A stretch of DNA of 64,000 bases from Prochlorococcus sp. AG-402-L23 (GCA_003216635.1 QCIO01000007.1:1-64000); one strand, 5' to 3'. Counted from the stretch's first letter, positions 9,822-19,530 are shown. A program made the numbers and translations. The notes: generated by a model from the sequence alone, not told the origin.

Positions 9822-10631
9822 ATGAAACCGTTAAATATATTAATTAGCAATGATGATGGTGTTTTCGCAGCAGGGATAAGAGCTTTAGCAAAATCAGCCC
9901 AAAAAAGAGGGCATAAGGTAAAAGTAGTATGTCCTGACCAAGAGAGATCAGCTACTGGTCATGGTCTTACTTTACAATCCCCATTAAGAGTGGAAAAAGC
10001 TGACGAATTATTTGGAGAAGGAATTGAAGCTTGGGGATGTTCCGGCACACCTGCTGATTGTGTCAAATTAGCACTATCTGAACTCTTGGATCATAAACCT
10101 GATATGGTACTATCTGGAATAAATCACGGGCCCAATTTAGGGACAGATATTTTTTGTTCAGGCACAGTCGCTGCAGCTATGGAAGGAACTTTAGAAAATG
10201 TTCCCTCCATGGCAATAAGTGTTGCTAGTTTTAAATGGAAGAATTTTGAATTTGCTGGAGAAATTGCAATGAATATTGCCGAACAAGCCATTAACGATAG
10301 TTGGCCAACTTCACTTTTATTAAATTTGAATATCCCCCCCTGCGAAAAAAACAAAATAAAAGAATTATCCTGGACAAGGTTATCGGTAAGAAAATATAAA
10401 AATCAATTTTCCAAGAGGGAAGACCCAAGGGGTGACGATTATTATTGGTTAGCAGGTGAGGTTGTTTTAGATCTTAAAACAAAAGGTTATGGTCCAAAAA
10501 ACTGGCCCAGTGACGTATCTCAAATACAAGAAAACAAAATATCTCTTACACCTGTAGAACCAGATTTATTTTGGAGAGGTAATTTAGACAACTTACCTAA
10601 AATCAATAATTCATTTGTAAATCCTTCTTAA
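9822..10631 (+). CDS. surE: 5'/3'-nucleotidase SurE
   Basis: A 269-aa metal-dependent nucleoside monophosphate phosphatase. Family signatures are the metal-binding NDDG (10-13) and [10 protein letters not shown] (about 97-106). It is thought to act in nucleotide salvage and stationary-phase survival. The ATG at 9822 is the natural start. Its last 21 bp overlap the convergent DUF3611 gene, leaving no room for a terminator. Confidence 0.95.
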   Translation: MKPLNILISNDDGVFAAGIRALAKSAQKRGHKVKVVCPDQERSATGHGLTLQSPLRVEKADELFGEGIEAWGCSGTPADCVKLALSELLDHKPDMVLSGINHGPNLGTDIFCSGTVAAAMEGTLENVPSMAISVASFKWKNFEFAGEIAMNIAEQAINDSWPTSLLLNLNIPPCEKNKIKELSWTRLSVRKYKNQFSKREDPRGDDYYWLAGEVVLDLKTKGYGPKNWPSDVSQIQENKISLTPVEPDLFWRGNLDNLPKINNSFVNPS

Positions 10632-11144
10632 AAGCCATAAAGAAAAGCAAAGTCCAAAAAAATGAGCAGCAATAACTTGAGTGTTACTGAGAACTGATAA
10701 TATTTCAAGACCAGTAATTGGGATATCAGATGTTGCTGTTATCAATTGTCCAGTTGTTTGAGAGGATGCTTGTATAAATAAGGCTCCCATAAGAGCTTGA
10801 TATCCAATTAATCCAAACAAAATTCCAAATAAATCAACTATTAGTCCTCGTTTTATCAATTTACCGGTTTGTCCTCTTGAGGGTCTTGCGTTGCTTGCGA
10901 TTGCTCTTCCCGTTCTAACTATTAACCAACCTTGCCAAAGACTAAAAAGTAGTAAAATCAGGGATATGGTTGTAAGTGATAGACCAGGCGCTAAGCCAAG
11001 CTGTCCTTCGCTGTTATTTACAACATTTGAAAAAAGCAAAACAGCTGCAACAACAACACCTAAAATGGACTGAACCCAAAAGCGTATCCATCCAATGCGC
11101 CGCATTCCAAATGAAAGGGACTGAAAATCAATTTTGTCAGACAT
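10611..11144 (-). CDS. DUF3611 family membrane protein
   Basis: A 177-aa protein with four likely TM helices, near residues 20-42, 55-75, 103-125 and 150-172, and a short basic C terminus (LLRRIYK). It matches DUF3611 as I know it from cyanobacteria and chloroplasts; the molecular function is unknown. It overlaps surE tail-to-tail by 21 bp. The upstream region (11145-11212) is shared with the divergent ribF. Confidence 0.8.
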   Translation of the reverse strand: MSDKIDFQSLSFGMRRIGWIRFWVQSILGVVVAAVLLFSNVVNNSEGQLGLAPGLSLTTISLILLLFSLWQGWLIVRTGRAIASNARPSRGQTGKLIKRGLIVDLFGILFGLIGYQALMGALFIQASSQTTGQLITATSDIPITGLEILSVLSNTQVIAAHFFGLCFSLWLLRRIYK

Positions 11145-11212
11145 TCATTTGATTGAATAAACTGTAATCAATCCAAATTTGCCACTAAAATCATAAAATT
11201 GCACGTAATCTT

Positions 11213-12136
11213 TTGATCTCTTTAATATCGCCATCTGAAGTTAAGAATCCTACCTCAATAGCTATTGGAAGTTTTGATGGCCTTCATTCTGGCCACAGAC
11301 AATTAATAAAAAGTGTAGTTGAAGAAAATCAATATACCCCAACAATTGCAAGCTTCTGGCCTCATCCCAGAGAAGTTCTTTACAAAGAGACGCGTCTTAG
11401 ACTTGATCTCCCATATGAAAAACTATCTATTCTTGAAGATCTGGGGATTGAACAATTAGTTCTAATTCCTTTTGATATGGAACTATCCAAATTAAGTGCA
11501 GAAAGATTCGTAAGAGATATTTTGATAAATCAATTACAAGCAAAAAATATTTCTGTAGGTGCTAATTTTAAATTTGGTTACAGAAGAAGTGGAGACATAA
11601 ATACGATAAAAAATATGATTAAGGATACTGATATTAAACTAAAAATTACTCCAATTTTAGAAGACAAGGAAGGTAGAATCAGCAGCAGCAGAATAAGAGA
11701 TCTATTAGAGAAAAGTGATCTGAAAAATGCTTTAAAAATTCTTAATAGACCTTATAGTTTTAATGGAAAGGTAGTTAAAGGTAAAGGAATTGGAAAAAGT
11801 ATAGGATGGCCTACCGCAAATCTTGAAATAGATGGCAGAAAATTTTTACCTGGAGAAGGAGTTTACGCATCTTGGACAACCATAGAAAATTCCAACCAAA
11901 AAATTGAATCTATTATGAATCTTGGCTCTCAACCAACAATAAATCCTTTATTGCCATCTGCAGTTGAAGTTCATTTAATAAATAAAGATATCGATCTATA
12001 TGGTTTCAGTCTATCTGTAGAACCAGTTGAAAAACTTAGATCTCAAATCAAGTTCAAAAATATAGATCAACTTTCTAATCAAATTAAAAAAGATAGAGAT
12101 AATGCTCTAAAAATTTTTAAAAACTACAAAAAATAA
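11213..12136 (+). CDS. ribF: Bifunctional riboflavin kinase/FAD synthetase
   Basis: A 307-aa enzyme that makes FMN from riboflavin, then FAD. The N-terminal nucleotidyltransferase domain has GSFDGLHSGHRQ (19-30) and SSSRIRDLL. The C-terminal kinase domain has GWPTANLE and PGEGVYASW. The assigned start is TTG; there is no ATG upstream in frame, and the conserved region begins soon after. It lies 6 bp upstream of thiE and starts a ribF-thiE-thiS cofactor operon. Confidence 0.95.
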   Translation: MISLISPSEVKNPTSIAIGSFDGLHSGHRQLIKSVVEENQYTPTIASFWPHPREVLYKETRLRLDLPYEKLSILEDLGIEQLVLIPFDMELSKLSAERFVRDILINQLQAKNISVGANFKFGYRRSGDINTIKNMIKDTDIKLKITPILEDKEGRISSSRIRDLLEKSDLKNALKILNRPYSFNGKVVKGKGIGKSIGWPTANLEIDGRKFLPGEGVYASWTTIENSNQKIESIMNLGSQPTINPLLPSAVEVHLINKDIDLYGFSLSVEPVEKLRSQIKFKNIDQLSNQIKKDRDNALKIFKNYKK

Positions 12137-12142
12137 ATTAAA

Positions 12143-13198
12143 ATGCTGAATTCCAATATTAAAGACTCTGAAGATTTAAGAATTTATCAAATTATTGACG
12201 CTAATCTAGATAGAGCGAGAGAAGGACTAAGAGTATTAGAGGATTGGGCTAGATTTGGTCTAGGAAAAGAAAAATATGTTGAAAAGATTAAAAATTTTAG
12301 ACAAATATTAGGAAAAAATCATTTAGAAGTTTATAAACAATCTAGGAATCACAATGAGGACAAATGCAAAGGATTGACTCATCAAGAGCAAATCAACAAA
12401 AAAACTTCTGAGCAAATTATAAGTTCTAATTCAGCCCGAGTTCAAGAAGCACTAAGAGTGATTGAAGAATTCTCAAGGCTACAGAATCATGAGCTTTCAA
12501 AAATCGCTTCGGAAATTAGATATGAAATTTATACTATTGAAATTGACTTATTGAGTTATAGCAAGTGTAAGAAGTCGGAGGAAATATTAAAAGAAAATGA
12601 CTTATATGTAATCACAGATCAAAAAGACAATTTATTAGAAATAATAGAAGAAATTTTAATTGCGGGAGTAAGAATTATTCAACATAGATTTAAAACGGGA
12701 ACTGATCAAGATCATCTTCAAGAAGCAATTCAGATTAAAAATCTATGTAAAAGATATAATTCTTTGTTTATCGTTAACGATAGACTTGATATAGCTCTAG
12801 CATCTAACGCGGATGGGATTCATCTCGGTCAAGATGATTTAGACTTAAAAACCGCAAGAAAATTATTAGGATATTCAAAAATTATTGGTATAAGCGCTAA
12901 TAATGAATTAGATATTTCTAATGCTCTTAAAAACGGTTGTGATTACATAGGAATAGGACCAGTATTTGAAACCACAACAAAAAAGAATAAAAAACCTTTA
13001 GGTATTGAAAATATCAAAACATTAACAAAGGATTTAAATATTCCTTGGTTTGCTATTGGTGGAATCAAGTCAAATAATATTTCATATTTAAAAAGAAATG
13101 GGTTTAAAAAAGTTGCCCTAGTTTCGCAATTAATGAATTCTGAAGATCCTAAAGAAGACGCTATTATTATTCTAAAAGAGTTGTCTAATGAAAATTAA
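12143..13198 (+). CDS. thiE: Thiamine-phosphate synthase with N-terminal extension
   Basis: A 351-aa protein joining the thiazole and pyrimidine halves of thiamine. Residues about 1-140 are an extra helical domain (IDANLDRAREGLRVLEDWAR) found on cyanobacterial ThiE proteins. The TIM-barrel catalytic part follows, with the IQHRFK, NDRLDIALASNADGIHLGQ and YIGIGPVF segments. The extension's role is unknown. It overlaps thiS by 11 bp, indicating coupled translation. Confidence 0.95.
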   Translation: MLNSNIKDSEDLRIYQIIDANLDRAREGLRVLEDWARFGLGKEKYVEKIKNFRQILGKNHLEVYKQSRNHNEDKCKGLTHQEQINKKTSEQIISSNSARVQEALRVIEEFSRLQNHELSKIASEIRYEIYTIEIDLLSYSKCKKSEEILKENDLYVITDQKDNLLEIIEEILIAGVRIIQHRFKTGTDQDHLQEAIQIKNLCKRYNSLFIVNDRLDIALASNADGIHLGQDDLDLKTARKLLGYSKIIGISANNELDISNALKNGCDYIGIGPVFETTTKKNKKPLGIENIKTLTKDLNIPWFAIGGIKSNNISYLKRNGFKKVALVSQLMNSEDPKEDAIIILKELSNEN

Positions 13199-13397
13199 GG
13201 TAAATGGAGAAGAAAAAAAATTAGAGCTTGATCAAGAAAATGCTCTACTATCTAAAGCTCTTAACCATATGGGATATAAACCAAACACAATTGTAGTGGA
13301 GTTAAATAATTTAATTATAAATTCAATGAAATGGGAAAAAGTGAAGCTTAAAGATGGTGATAATTTAGAAATCGTTTCAATAGTTGGCGGTGGTTAA
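13188..13397 (+). CDS. thiS: Sulfur carrier protein ThiS
   Basis: A 69-aa ubiquitin-like carrier that ends in Gly-Gly-Gly, so the di-glycine tail needed for adenylation and thiocarboxylation is present. It donates sulfur to thiazole synthesis with ThiG, which is not in this window. The start lies inside the thiE 3' end (11-bp overlap), so translation should be coupled. It is the last gene of the ribF-thiE-thiS unit. Confidence 0.95.
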   Translation: MKIKVNGEEKKLELDQENALLSKALNHMGYKPNTIVVELNNLIINSMKWEKVKLKDGDNLEIVSIVGGG

Positions 13398-13508
13398 AGA
13401 TAAATTCTTTATATATTAAAAATCTTCATAATTTTTTAAGTTTAGGCTTGAAACAATAACCGAAATTCTCCTGTTTTCGTTTTATATTCTTAATACTTAA
13501 ATCTTACA

Positions 13509-13676
13509 ATGAAAGAAAAAATTGATAGTAACTCAAGGTCCCTTAAATGGGAGCAAAATGGTGAGTTAGCACATAAAGATCTCTCTGAGCTAATTGAAAG
13601 ATTAAAAAATGTAGAAAGTGAACATACCTCATCTGAGCTGTCCAGATTAGGTGCAAAATCAAACATAAAAGATTAA
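13509..13676 (+). CDS. Small hypothetical protein, 55 aa
   Basis: An ATG-started frame of 55 codons plus stop: hydrophilic, with a central amphipathic helix (HKDLSELIERLKNVES) and an RLGAK segment near the end. There is no signal or TM segment. It stands alone, 111 bp after thiS and 67 bp before another micro-ORF. The charged, helix-forming composition with no long homopolymers supports real coding. The family is not recognised. Confidence 0.5.
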   Translation: MKEKIDSNSRSLKWEQNGELAHKDLSELIERLKNVESEHTSSELSRLGAKSNIKD

Positions 13677-13743
13677 ATTTGTTACTTAGATCTTGTTTTT
13701 ATAGAAATTTGTACCAAATTAAAATTACTGAATATAAAAATAA

Positions 13744-13875
13744 ATGCCGAAAAGATTTCCAGAGTGGGTAAATACAGAAGTCGTGATAAAAGCAATCAAA
13801 ATGAGAGAAGAAGGAATGCTATCAAAACAACTTAATTTATGGATAGAAAACCTCTTAGAAATAGAAAAAAAGTAA
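13744..13875 (+). CDS. Small hypothetical protein, 43 aa
   Basis: An ATG-started frame of 43 codons, basic at the start (MPKRFPEWVNTEVV) with two predicted helices (IKAIKMREEG and KQLNLWIENLLEI). There are three Trp/Phe residues in the first half of a tiny soluble protein. It ends 4 bp before the convergent larB stop. The function is unknown and coding status is moderately likely. Confidence 0.45.
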   Translation: MPKRFPEWVNTEVVIKAIKMREEGMLSKQLNLWIENLLEIEKK

Positions 13876-13879
13876 TTAT

Positions 13880-14536
13880 TCAAGAAATACTTTTAATAAT
13901 TCTGAGAGCCGCCATTGCTGCTCCGTAACCATTATCTATATTCATAACTGCAATACCTGGAGAACAACTTGACAACATACTATTTAAAGCAGTTTCTCCA
14001 TCCTTGCTAACGCCGTATCCGACTGAGACAGGTACTGCAATTATCGGTTGTGCCAACAATCCGCCCACAACCGTTGCCAAAGCTCCTTCCATTCCAGCAC
14101 AAACTATTAATACATCATATTTATTAATTTCTTCTAACTGACTCATCAATCGATGAAGTCCAGCTACTCCAACATCTATAAAAGATTGACAATTCACTCC
14201 ATAAATTTCAAGCGCTAATTGTGCTTCAAGTGTTACGGCCAAATCGCTTGAGCCGCCTGAAATTATGGCAACTTTTTTATTCGTATTTATTTTATTCAAA
14301 TTTTTCCCAATTGTTAGGCAATTTGCTTTTTCGTAGAATCGTGCATCATCATACAAATCTACAAGATAATTAGCCTTTTCACTATTAATCCTAGTAATGA
14401 AAACAACCTCATTTTTACTTAATACATTTTCAGATAATCTCTTTAATTGGTCGTTACTCTTATCTTGACCCCAAATAGCCTCAATGAGTCCAAGCCTATC
14501 TCTTCTTTGAAAATCAAACTTGATATCAAAATTCAT
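13880..14536 (-). CDS. larB: LarB-like nickel-pincer cofactor carboxylase / AIR-carboxylase family
   Basis: A 218-aa protein with the PurE-like C-terminal domain: SGGSSDLAV, IDVGVAGLHRL, VCAGMEGALATVVGGL and PVSVGYG are typical of LarB. LarB carboxylates nicotinic-acid adenine dinucleotide in synthesis of the nickel-pincer nucleotide. No larC, larE or larA is next to it, so its role here may differ. It overlaps the upstream TIGR03792-like gene by 4 bp, in a leftward era-trmD/ispF-TIGR03792-larB run. Confidence 0.85.
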   Translation of the reverse strand: MNFDIKFDFQRRDRLGLIEAIWGQDKSNDQLKRLSENVLSKNEVVFITRINSEKANYLVDLYDDARFYEKANCLTIGKNLNKINTNKKVAIISGGSSDLAVTLEAQLALEIYGVNCQSFIDVGVAGLHRLMSQLEEINKYDVLIVCAGMEGALATVVGGLLAQPIIAVPVSVGYGVSKDGETALNSMLSSCSPGIAVMNIDNGYGAAMAALRIIKSIS

Positions 14537-14979
14537 CTTTGATTATCTAATTCTCCCTCATAAATTAATTCAAAAGGATTTTCGCCTACATTTAGAGCAG
14601 CTTTAACATTATCTTCAAATTTTTGTTGAACTACATTTACTTCTGACATTGGTATGCTTTTCCATAATTTCTTACTTTTCCAATTTACTAATATTAAAGC
14701 CTCTTCTTTTTCTTTATCCCAAAATAATTGTCTTCCTAAAAAACCATCTTGAGAAGATAACCATGGCTCCCATATTTCTTTTTCAGCATTTAACCAAGCT
14801 GCTTTTACATTAGCAGGTACTTTAAGTCTTAATTCCTCTATGACCATTTCACTTTGATAATTATCCATTGTAAGAGCTTTTAAATTGGGAATATCAGATT
14901 GGGAAATTAAAACTACTAAGCAAATTAATAATAAACAAAATCCTTGAAATTTTTTTTTCAAATTTAAATTTAATCTCAT
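14533..14979 (-). CDS. TIGR03792-type cyanobacterial protein
   Basis: A 148-aa protein. It has an N-terminal hydrophobic segment (about residues 11-27, with Cys at 15 and 20) that could be a membrane anchor or signal. The following domain resembles antibiotic-biosynthesis-monooxygenase folds ([15 protein letters not shown], then [14 protein letters not shown]). I link it to TIGR03792 from memory; the function is unknown. It overlaps larB and the trmD-ispF gene by 4 bp each, so all are likely translated as one unit. Confidence 0.7.
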   Translation of the reverse strand: MRLNLNLKKKFQGFCLLLICLVVLISQSDIPNLKALTMDNYQSEMVIEELRLKVPANVKAAWLNAEKEIWEPWLSSQDGFLGRQLFWDKEKEEALILVNWKSKKLWKSIPMSEVNVVQQKFEDNVKAALNVGENPFELIYEGELDNQR

Positions 14980-16196
14980 TTTTTCTCAAGCAGAACTACT
15001 GAATGGCAACTTATACCCTCTTCTCTCCCTTCTGGACCCAATTTTTCATTCGTGGTTGCTTTAATCCCAATTAAATTTTCATCAATATTTAAGATTTCAG
15101 AAATGTTTTTTTTCATTAGTTTTGTATGTGGCATGATTTTTGGCCTTTCAGCAACAAGAACACTATCAATATTATTTATTTCCCAACCATCTTGTCTTAT
15201 CAAGTCAATTACTTTTGATAACAAAAACAAGCTATTAGCATTTTTCCATTTTTCATCAGATGGGGGGAAATACTTTCCTATGTCACCCAGCGAAAGTGCT
15301 CCCAATAATGCATCCATTATTGAGTGACTTAAAACATCAGCATCACTATGACCATCTAATCCTAAATTTTCAGGATGATGCAACTTTACACCTCCAATAA
15401 TTAAATCTCTATGCTCTACTAGTCTATGAATATCGTATCCATTACCTATTCTAAATTTCATGAATTGATTATGTTCTTTTATTATTCTCTTACTTTGTGG
15501 GGATTTTTTGTAGTTTTCATTTGAAATTAAGTCACTTCTTCTCTCCAATGTTCTTTCAAAACTTTTTCGCCTTCTCCAATATTTAATCTCTTCATGATTA
15601 CCGCTCACTAAAATATCTGGCACTTTCATATCTTTAAAAGTTAACGGCCTTGTATATTGAGGATATTCTAATAAAGAAGAATTATGACTCTCGTCTACTA
15701 AGGAGTCTGGATCTCCAAGTGTTCCTGGTAATAATCTAGTCAAACCGTTAATTATTGATATAGCAGGTATTTCACCTCCAGAAAGTACATAATCGCCTAT
15801 TGATACCTCTTCATCAGCTAAACATCTAATCCTTTCATCAAAACCTTCATATTGACCACAAATAATTATTATTTGATCCAAAGTGGACCATCTCGCAAGA
15901 TCCTTTTGCTTTAAGACTTTACCCTGTGGGGTCATCAGCAAAGTTTTACTTTTAGGTGATTTTCTAATTGATTCATATGCCTTATAAATAGGTTCAGGTT
16001 TTAATACCATGCCTGCTCCTCCTCCATAAGGCTTATCGTCTACTTGTCTGTAAGAACCTTCTCCATATTCTCTTAAATTATGTAAATTTACATCGATCAA
16101 ATTCTTATCAAGAGCTCTTGTAATGACACCTAAATTATTTATTAATTCAAAAGCTTTAGGGAACAATGTAATTACATCAAAATTAAAACCACTCAT
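14976..16196 (-). CDS. trmD-ispF: TrmD-IspF fusion: tRNA (guanine37-N1)-methyltransferase and MECDP synthase
   Basis: One uninterrupted 406-codon frame. Residues 1-245 are a complete TrmD, with [24 protein letters not shown] and [11 protein letters not shown]; it methylates G37 of tRNA. From Met246 a complete 161-aa IspF follows, with [20 protein letters not shown] and [14 protein letters not shown]; it makes cyclodiphosphate in the MEP isoprenoid pathway. The internal ATG at 15461 has no clear Shine-Dalgarno, so either a fused protein or internal re-initiation is possible. The start abuts the era stop (TAGATG). These enzymes are normally separate, so loss of the trmD stop is inferred. Confidence 0.9.
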   Translation of the reverse strand: MSGFNFDVITLFPKAFELINNLGVITRALDKNLIDVNLHNLREYGEGSYRQVDDKPYGGGAGMVLKPEPIYKAYESIRKSPKSKTLLMTPQGKVLKQKDLARWSTLDQIIIICGQYEGFDERIRCLADEEVSIGDYVLSGGEIPAISIINGLTRLLPGTLGDPDSLVDESHNSSLLEYPQYTRPLTFKDMKVPDILVSGNHEEIKYWRRRKSFERTLERRSDLISNENYKKSPQSKRIIKEHNQFMKFRIGNGYDIHRLVEHRDLIIGGVKLHHPENLGLDGHSDADVLSHSIMDALLGALSLGDIGKYFPPSDEKWKNANSLFLLSKVIDLIRQDGWEINNIDSVLVAERPKIMPHTKLMKKNISEILNIDENLIGIKATTNEKLGPEGREEGISCHSVVLLEKK

Positions 16197-17108
16197 CTAG
16201 AAATCTTCCTCATAACCAAACTCAATTAACCTTGATTCTTTTTTTCTCCAATTTGGAACAACTTTCACAAACAACTCTAGGTGAACTGGACCATCAATTA
16301 ATTTTGACATATTTGATCTTGCTGACTGACCAATCATTTTTAACATTGAACCTTTCTTTCCAATAAGAATGCCTTTTTGAGTTGATCTTTCAACAATAAT
16401 AGTAGCCAAAATAGCTGTAAAAACTTTGCCATTTTTTCTTTTCATTTCCTTTCTCTTTTCTATCTTTACTGCGACACTATGAGGTACTTCTTCTCTTGTA
16501 TTTTTTAATACCTGTTCTCTTACTAAATCAGATAATAAGTTATCTAATGGTTGGTCGCAAATCGTCTCTTCTCCATAAAGTTTTGGTCCCTCAGGAAGAA
16601 AATTAAGAGCCATATCGACTAGTTCAGAACATCCTTCTCCTTGAGAAGCACTTACAACTTGAAAGTTTCTATTAATTCCAAAAAATCTTCTATATTGATC
16701 TAATCGTAAATTCCTAAATTCTTTATTAACCAAATCCCACTTATTTAATGCAACAATAAACTCAGTTTTATTCGCGAGTAGAAAATTCAAAATATATTCA
16801 TCACCTCTGCCAGGTTCTTCACTTGAATCGATTACAAAAATTACCATATCAACTCCATTAATCGCAGATTTTGCGTTTTTTACTAATATCTCTCCAAGTC
16901 GATGATGAGGTTTATGCACGCCAGGCGTATCGACAAAAATTATTTGCCCATCGTTTGTAGTAAGTATTCCTTTTAATTTATTTCTTGTAGTTTGCGCTAT
17001 TGGAGAAGTAATTGTTATTTTTTCTCCAATCAATTTATTTATTAAAGTAGATTTACCGACATTTGGCCTTCCTAGTAAAGTTACAAACCCAGATCTATAA
17101 TTGGTCAA
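16197..17108 (-). CDS. era: GTPase Era
   Basis: A 303-aa ribosome-assembly GTPase. G1 is GRPNVGKST near residue 13, G3 is DTPGVHKPHH, and G4 is NKWD. The C-terminal KH domain has the GILIGKKGSMLKMIG segment, which binds 16S rRNA near its 3' end. It heads the leftward operon continuing into trmD-ispF with no gap, and is divergent from the 175-aa gene across 38 bp. Confidence 0.96.
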   Translation of the reverse strand: MTNYRSGFVTLLGRPNVGKSTLINKLIGEKITITSPIAQTTRNKLKGILTTNDGQIIFVDTPGVHKPHHRLGEILVKNAKSAINGVDMVIFVIDSSEEPGRGDEYILNFLLANKTEFIVALNKWDLVNKEFRNLRLDQYRRFFGINRNFQVVSASQGEGCSELVDMALNFLPEGPKLYGEETICDQPLDNLLSDLVREQVLKNTREEVPHSVAVKIEKRKEMKRKNGKVFTAILATIIVERSTQKGILIGKKGSMLKMIGQSARSNMSKLIDGPVHLELFVKVVPNWRKKESRLIEFGYEEDF

Positions 17109-17146
17109 AGACTTTTAATGCATCAATAATAAAATTCTGATCAAAA

Positions 17147-17674
17147 ATGGAAAAAAAAACCATAGATTTAAAAGAAGCTTCGTTCACTCAAGCAATAAAC
17201 ATATCCGCACAATGGTGCAAAGAGTGGGGTGATGATCTACTCAGCGAAGAGGTTTTAGCAGATAGAATCGCAGAGCTAACTAAAACAAGAAATGGACTCA
17301 GAGGATTTTTTGCATACGCTTTATCAGATAAAGATTGTTTTTTGTTAGATAAACTTCCTTTTTCACTAATTTACAAACTGAACGAAGGCGGTGATGCTGT
17401 AACAGACATAGTAGTAAAAAATTTAATAATGAGTTCCGCTCAAATTATTATTCATCGAAGAGATAATAATCATGAATATGAGATAACATCGGAAAACATT
17501 TCAGATAGATGCAAGGCTATTTTAAGACTATTAGAAACTAAGTCAGTTACAAAGTCTGTCAATCAAGTCCTTAGAGACTTAGATAATATGGGCAATAGTT
17601 TTGATAATTCAGTAAAGTATGACTCAGAGCAAAAGGAATTTATAAAAAAACAAATTCTTGATATCGCCCAATAA
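17147..17674 (+). CDS. Conserved-type hypothetical protein (175 aa)
   Basis: A soluble protein without signal or TM. It has a helical N-terminal half (WCKEWGDDLLSEEVLADRIAEL) and a middle part rich in beta-strand-forming residues (IVVKNLIMSSAQIII). It ends in an acidic helix. I do not recognise the family. It is a single gene between divergent era and the convergent BI-1 gene. The ATG start is preceded by a short A-rich leader. Confidence 0.6.
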   Translation: MEKKTIDLKEASFTQAINISAQWCKEWGDDLLSEEVLADRIAELTKTRNGLRGFFAYALSDKDCFLLDKLPFSLIYKLNEGGDAVTDIVVKNLIMSSAQIIIHRRDNNHEYEITSENISDRCKAILRLLETKSVTKSVNQVLRDLDNMGNSFDNSVKYDSEQKEFIKKQILDIAQ

Positions 17675-17726
17675 AAAAGCTTAGAAACAAATCTACGCTT
17701 TGGGTTTAATTATTTACGTAATGTGT

Positions 17727-18464
17727 TTAGTCCCTTCTTCCGCCGCCTTGAAGTGCAATCATTAATCTCAAAATAAAAACAAAAAGATTTATGTAAGTTA
17801 GATACATACCTAAAGCCCCTGCAAGGTATTGATCATCATTATATCTTCTTGGCATTGTATAGAAATCGACAAATGACATTGCAACGAATAAGACAGTTCC
17901 AAATCCTGCAATTATCAATTCGAGTCCTGAACCTCCAAAAACGCCTGGAGCAAAAAATCCTCCAATTAATTGGACAAACATTGCTATAAGCAGTCCTATC
18001 AACCCGAGACCAACTACCCCACTTAGTGCTTGACCAACACTATCACTCATTCTTTGGCCTGTATAAGAGGCAATAACGAAAGTTATACCTGTAGCTAAGG
18101 CAGCTGTTCCAACAGAACCAATACCAATTGTTCCTATTGCTAAAGCAACTATTCCACTTAAAGTGAATCCAGTTAACAAACTAAAGGCCGTTAGTAAAGG
18201 CAAAGCCTTTGCATTATTTGCATTATTTGCAGCACTTGTGGCTATAAAAAACAAAATCAATTCTGCAATTAATGCAACTATTGAAAGAGGCTGGAAAAGC
18301 CCAGGATTTGTTGCTATGAGTGAGACACCTGCTAAAACTCCTAAAGAAGTTAGAACCATACCTCCACCAACGTAAGGTAAAGCTTTTTGAACAACATTAG
18401 GTCCAACAATTGAACTAGTTTGTGCTTCACGAATAGCTTGATTGAAATTACTACTTGCTGGCAT
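17727..18464 (-). CDS. Bax inhibitor-1/YccA family membrane protein
   Basis: A 245-aa integral membrane protein with about seven hydrophobic helices and the family-type C-terminal segment (FVDFYTMPRRYNDDQYLAGALGMYLTY in shortened form, about residues 198-224). BI-1 homologues in bacteria are ion/pH-linked channels or interact with FtsH; the substrate is unknown here. It is 73 bp downstream of phoH on the same strand. The terminus GGGRRD is short and basic. Confidence 0.85.
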   Translation of the reverse strand: MPASSNFNQAIREAQTSSIVGPNVVQKALPYVGGGMVLTSLGVLAGVSLIATNPGLFQPLSIVALIAELILFFIATSAANNANNAKALPLLTAFSLLTGFTLSGIVALAIGTIGIGSVGTAALATGITFVIASYTGQRMSDSVGQALSGVVGLGLIGLLIAMFVQLIGGFFAPGVFGGSGLELIIAGFGTVLFVAMSFVDFYTMPRRYNDDQYLAGALGMYLTYINLFVFILRLMIALQGGGRRD

Positions 18465-18537
18465 TTTCTTTTTTAAACATGTCCTTATTCTACTCGATTT
18501 TTAAAATTTCAGGGTACGGATCTCCAGAGTTAAAAAG

Positions 18538-19494
18538 TTATTGATAAGCCTCAATAATTTTCTGAACTAAAGGATGACGAACTACATCTTCAACAGTTAA
18601 ATAACAAAATTTTATACCTTGAGTTTCAGAGAAAATTCTCGATGCTTCGATGAGGCCGCTTTCCTGATCTTTTTTTAAATCAATTTGTGTAATATCTCCG
18701 TTTACAACCATTTTAGATCTATCACCCAATCTGGTTAAAAACATTCTCATTTGAGAACAAGTAGTATTTTGTGCTTCATCTAGGATAACCATGGAGTTAT
18801 CTAAGGTTCTGCCTCTCATAAATGCTAAAGGTGCAACTTCAATAATTCCCTTATCGATTAACGAATTTGTTCTATCAAACCCAAAAATACTATGTAAAGA
18901 ATCAAATAGGGGTCTTAAATATGGATCTACTTTTTGTTGCAAATCACCAGGTAGAAATCCCAAACTTTCACCAGCTTCTACAGCTGGTCTGGTTAAAACA
19001 ATTTTTTCAATTTTTTTTTCGTTCAAGAGTCTTGCTGCGCAAACAGTTGCTAAAAATGTCTTGCCAGTTCCAGCTGGACCAATTGCGAACGTAAGATCAA
19101 AGTTTTCAATTGATTCAACATATTCTTTTTGCCTTACAGTTCTTGGTCTTAGATATCTTCCTTCTTTGGAACGCGCAAGAACTTTTTTTCCAAGTTCAGC
19201 ATGTGAAGATGACTCTCCCATATTTAGAGAACTTAAAGCCGCCTTGAGGTCTACCTCTGGAACTTCTAACCCTTGTTCCCAAATTGGTCTTGTCAGCTCT
19301 ACTAATGCAGAGGCTCTTTCAATCTTAGATATGACACCGTTCATCTCAAGTTGTAAACCTCTAATAGTTAAAGAAACTCCTGTAAGAGACTCAAACTTTT
19401 TTAAAAAAGAATTACCCGGTCCAGATAATGCTGTAGCAGCATCAGAGCTTGGCAAATCTATTGTGAAGTGACCAGTTTTGGAAACCTCCTTCAT
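18538..19494 (-). CDS. phoH: PhoH-like ATPase
   Basis: A 318-aa cytoplasmic ATPase with Walker A GPAGTGKTFLA (about residues 138-148), the LTRPAVEAGE segment, and Walker B ILDEAQN. PhoH-like proteins are RNA-associated and in some bacteria phosphate-regulated; no Pho box was identified. It lies between rpsP and the BI-1 gene. A 226-aa antisense frame within it is a shadow. Confidence 0.93.
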   Translation of the reverse strand: MKEVSKTGHFTIDLPSSDAATALSGPGNSFLKKFESLTGVSLTIRGLQLEMNGVISKIERASALVELTRPIWEQGLEVPEVDLKAALSSLNMGESSSHAELGKKVLARSKEGRYLRPRTVRQKEYVESIENFDLTFAIGPAGTGKTFLATVCAARLLNEKKIEKIVLTRPAVEAGESLGFLPGDLQQKVDPYLRPLFDSLHSIFGFDRTNSLIDKGIIEVAPLAFMRGRTLDNSMVILDEAQNTTCSQMRMFLTRLGDRSKMVVNGDITQIDLKKDQESGLIEASRIFSETQGIKFCYLTVEDVVRHPLVQKIIEAYQ

Positions 19495-19530
19495 CTAGTC
19501 ATTGTATAGGTATAAAAATTGATCAAACCA

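Noticed and set aside
13461-13479. CGAAA-TTTCG hairpin after thiS as a terminator
   Set aside because: The stem has only five pairs and the following T-run is short; too weak to call.
18791-19471. 226-aa plus-strand frame inside phoH
   Set aside because: It lies wholly antisense to a clear PhoH ATPase and shows no family motif.
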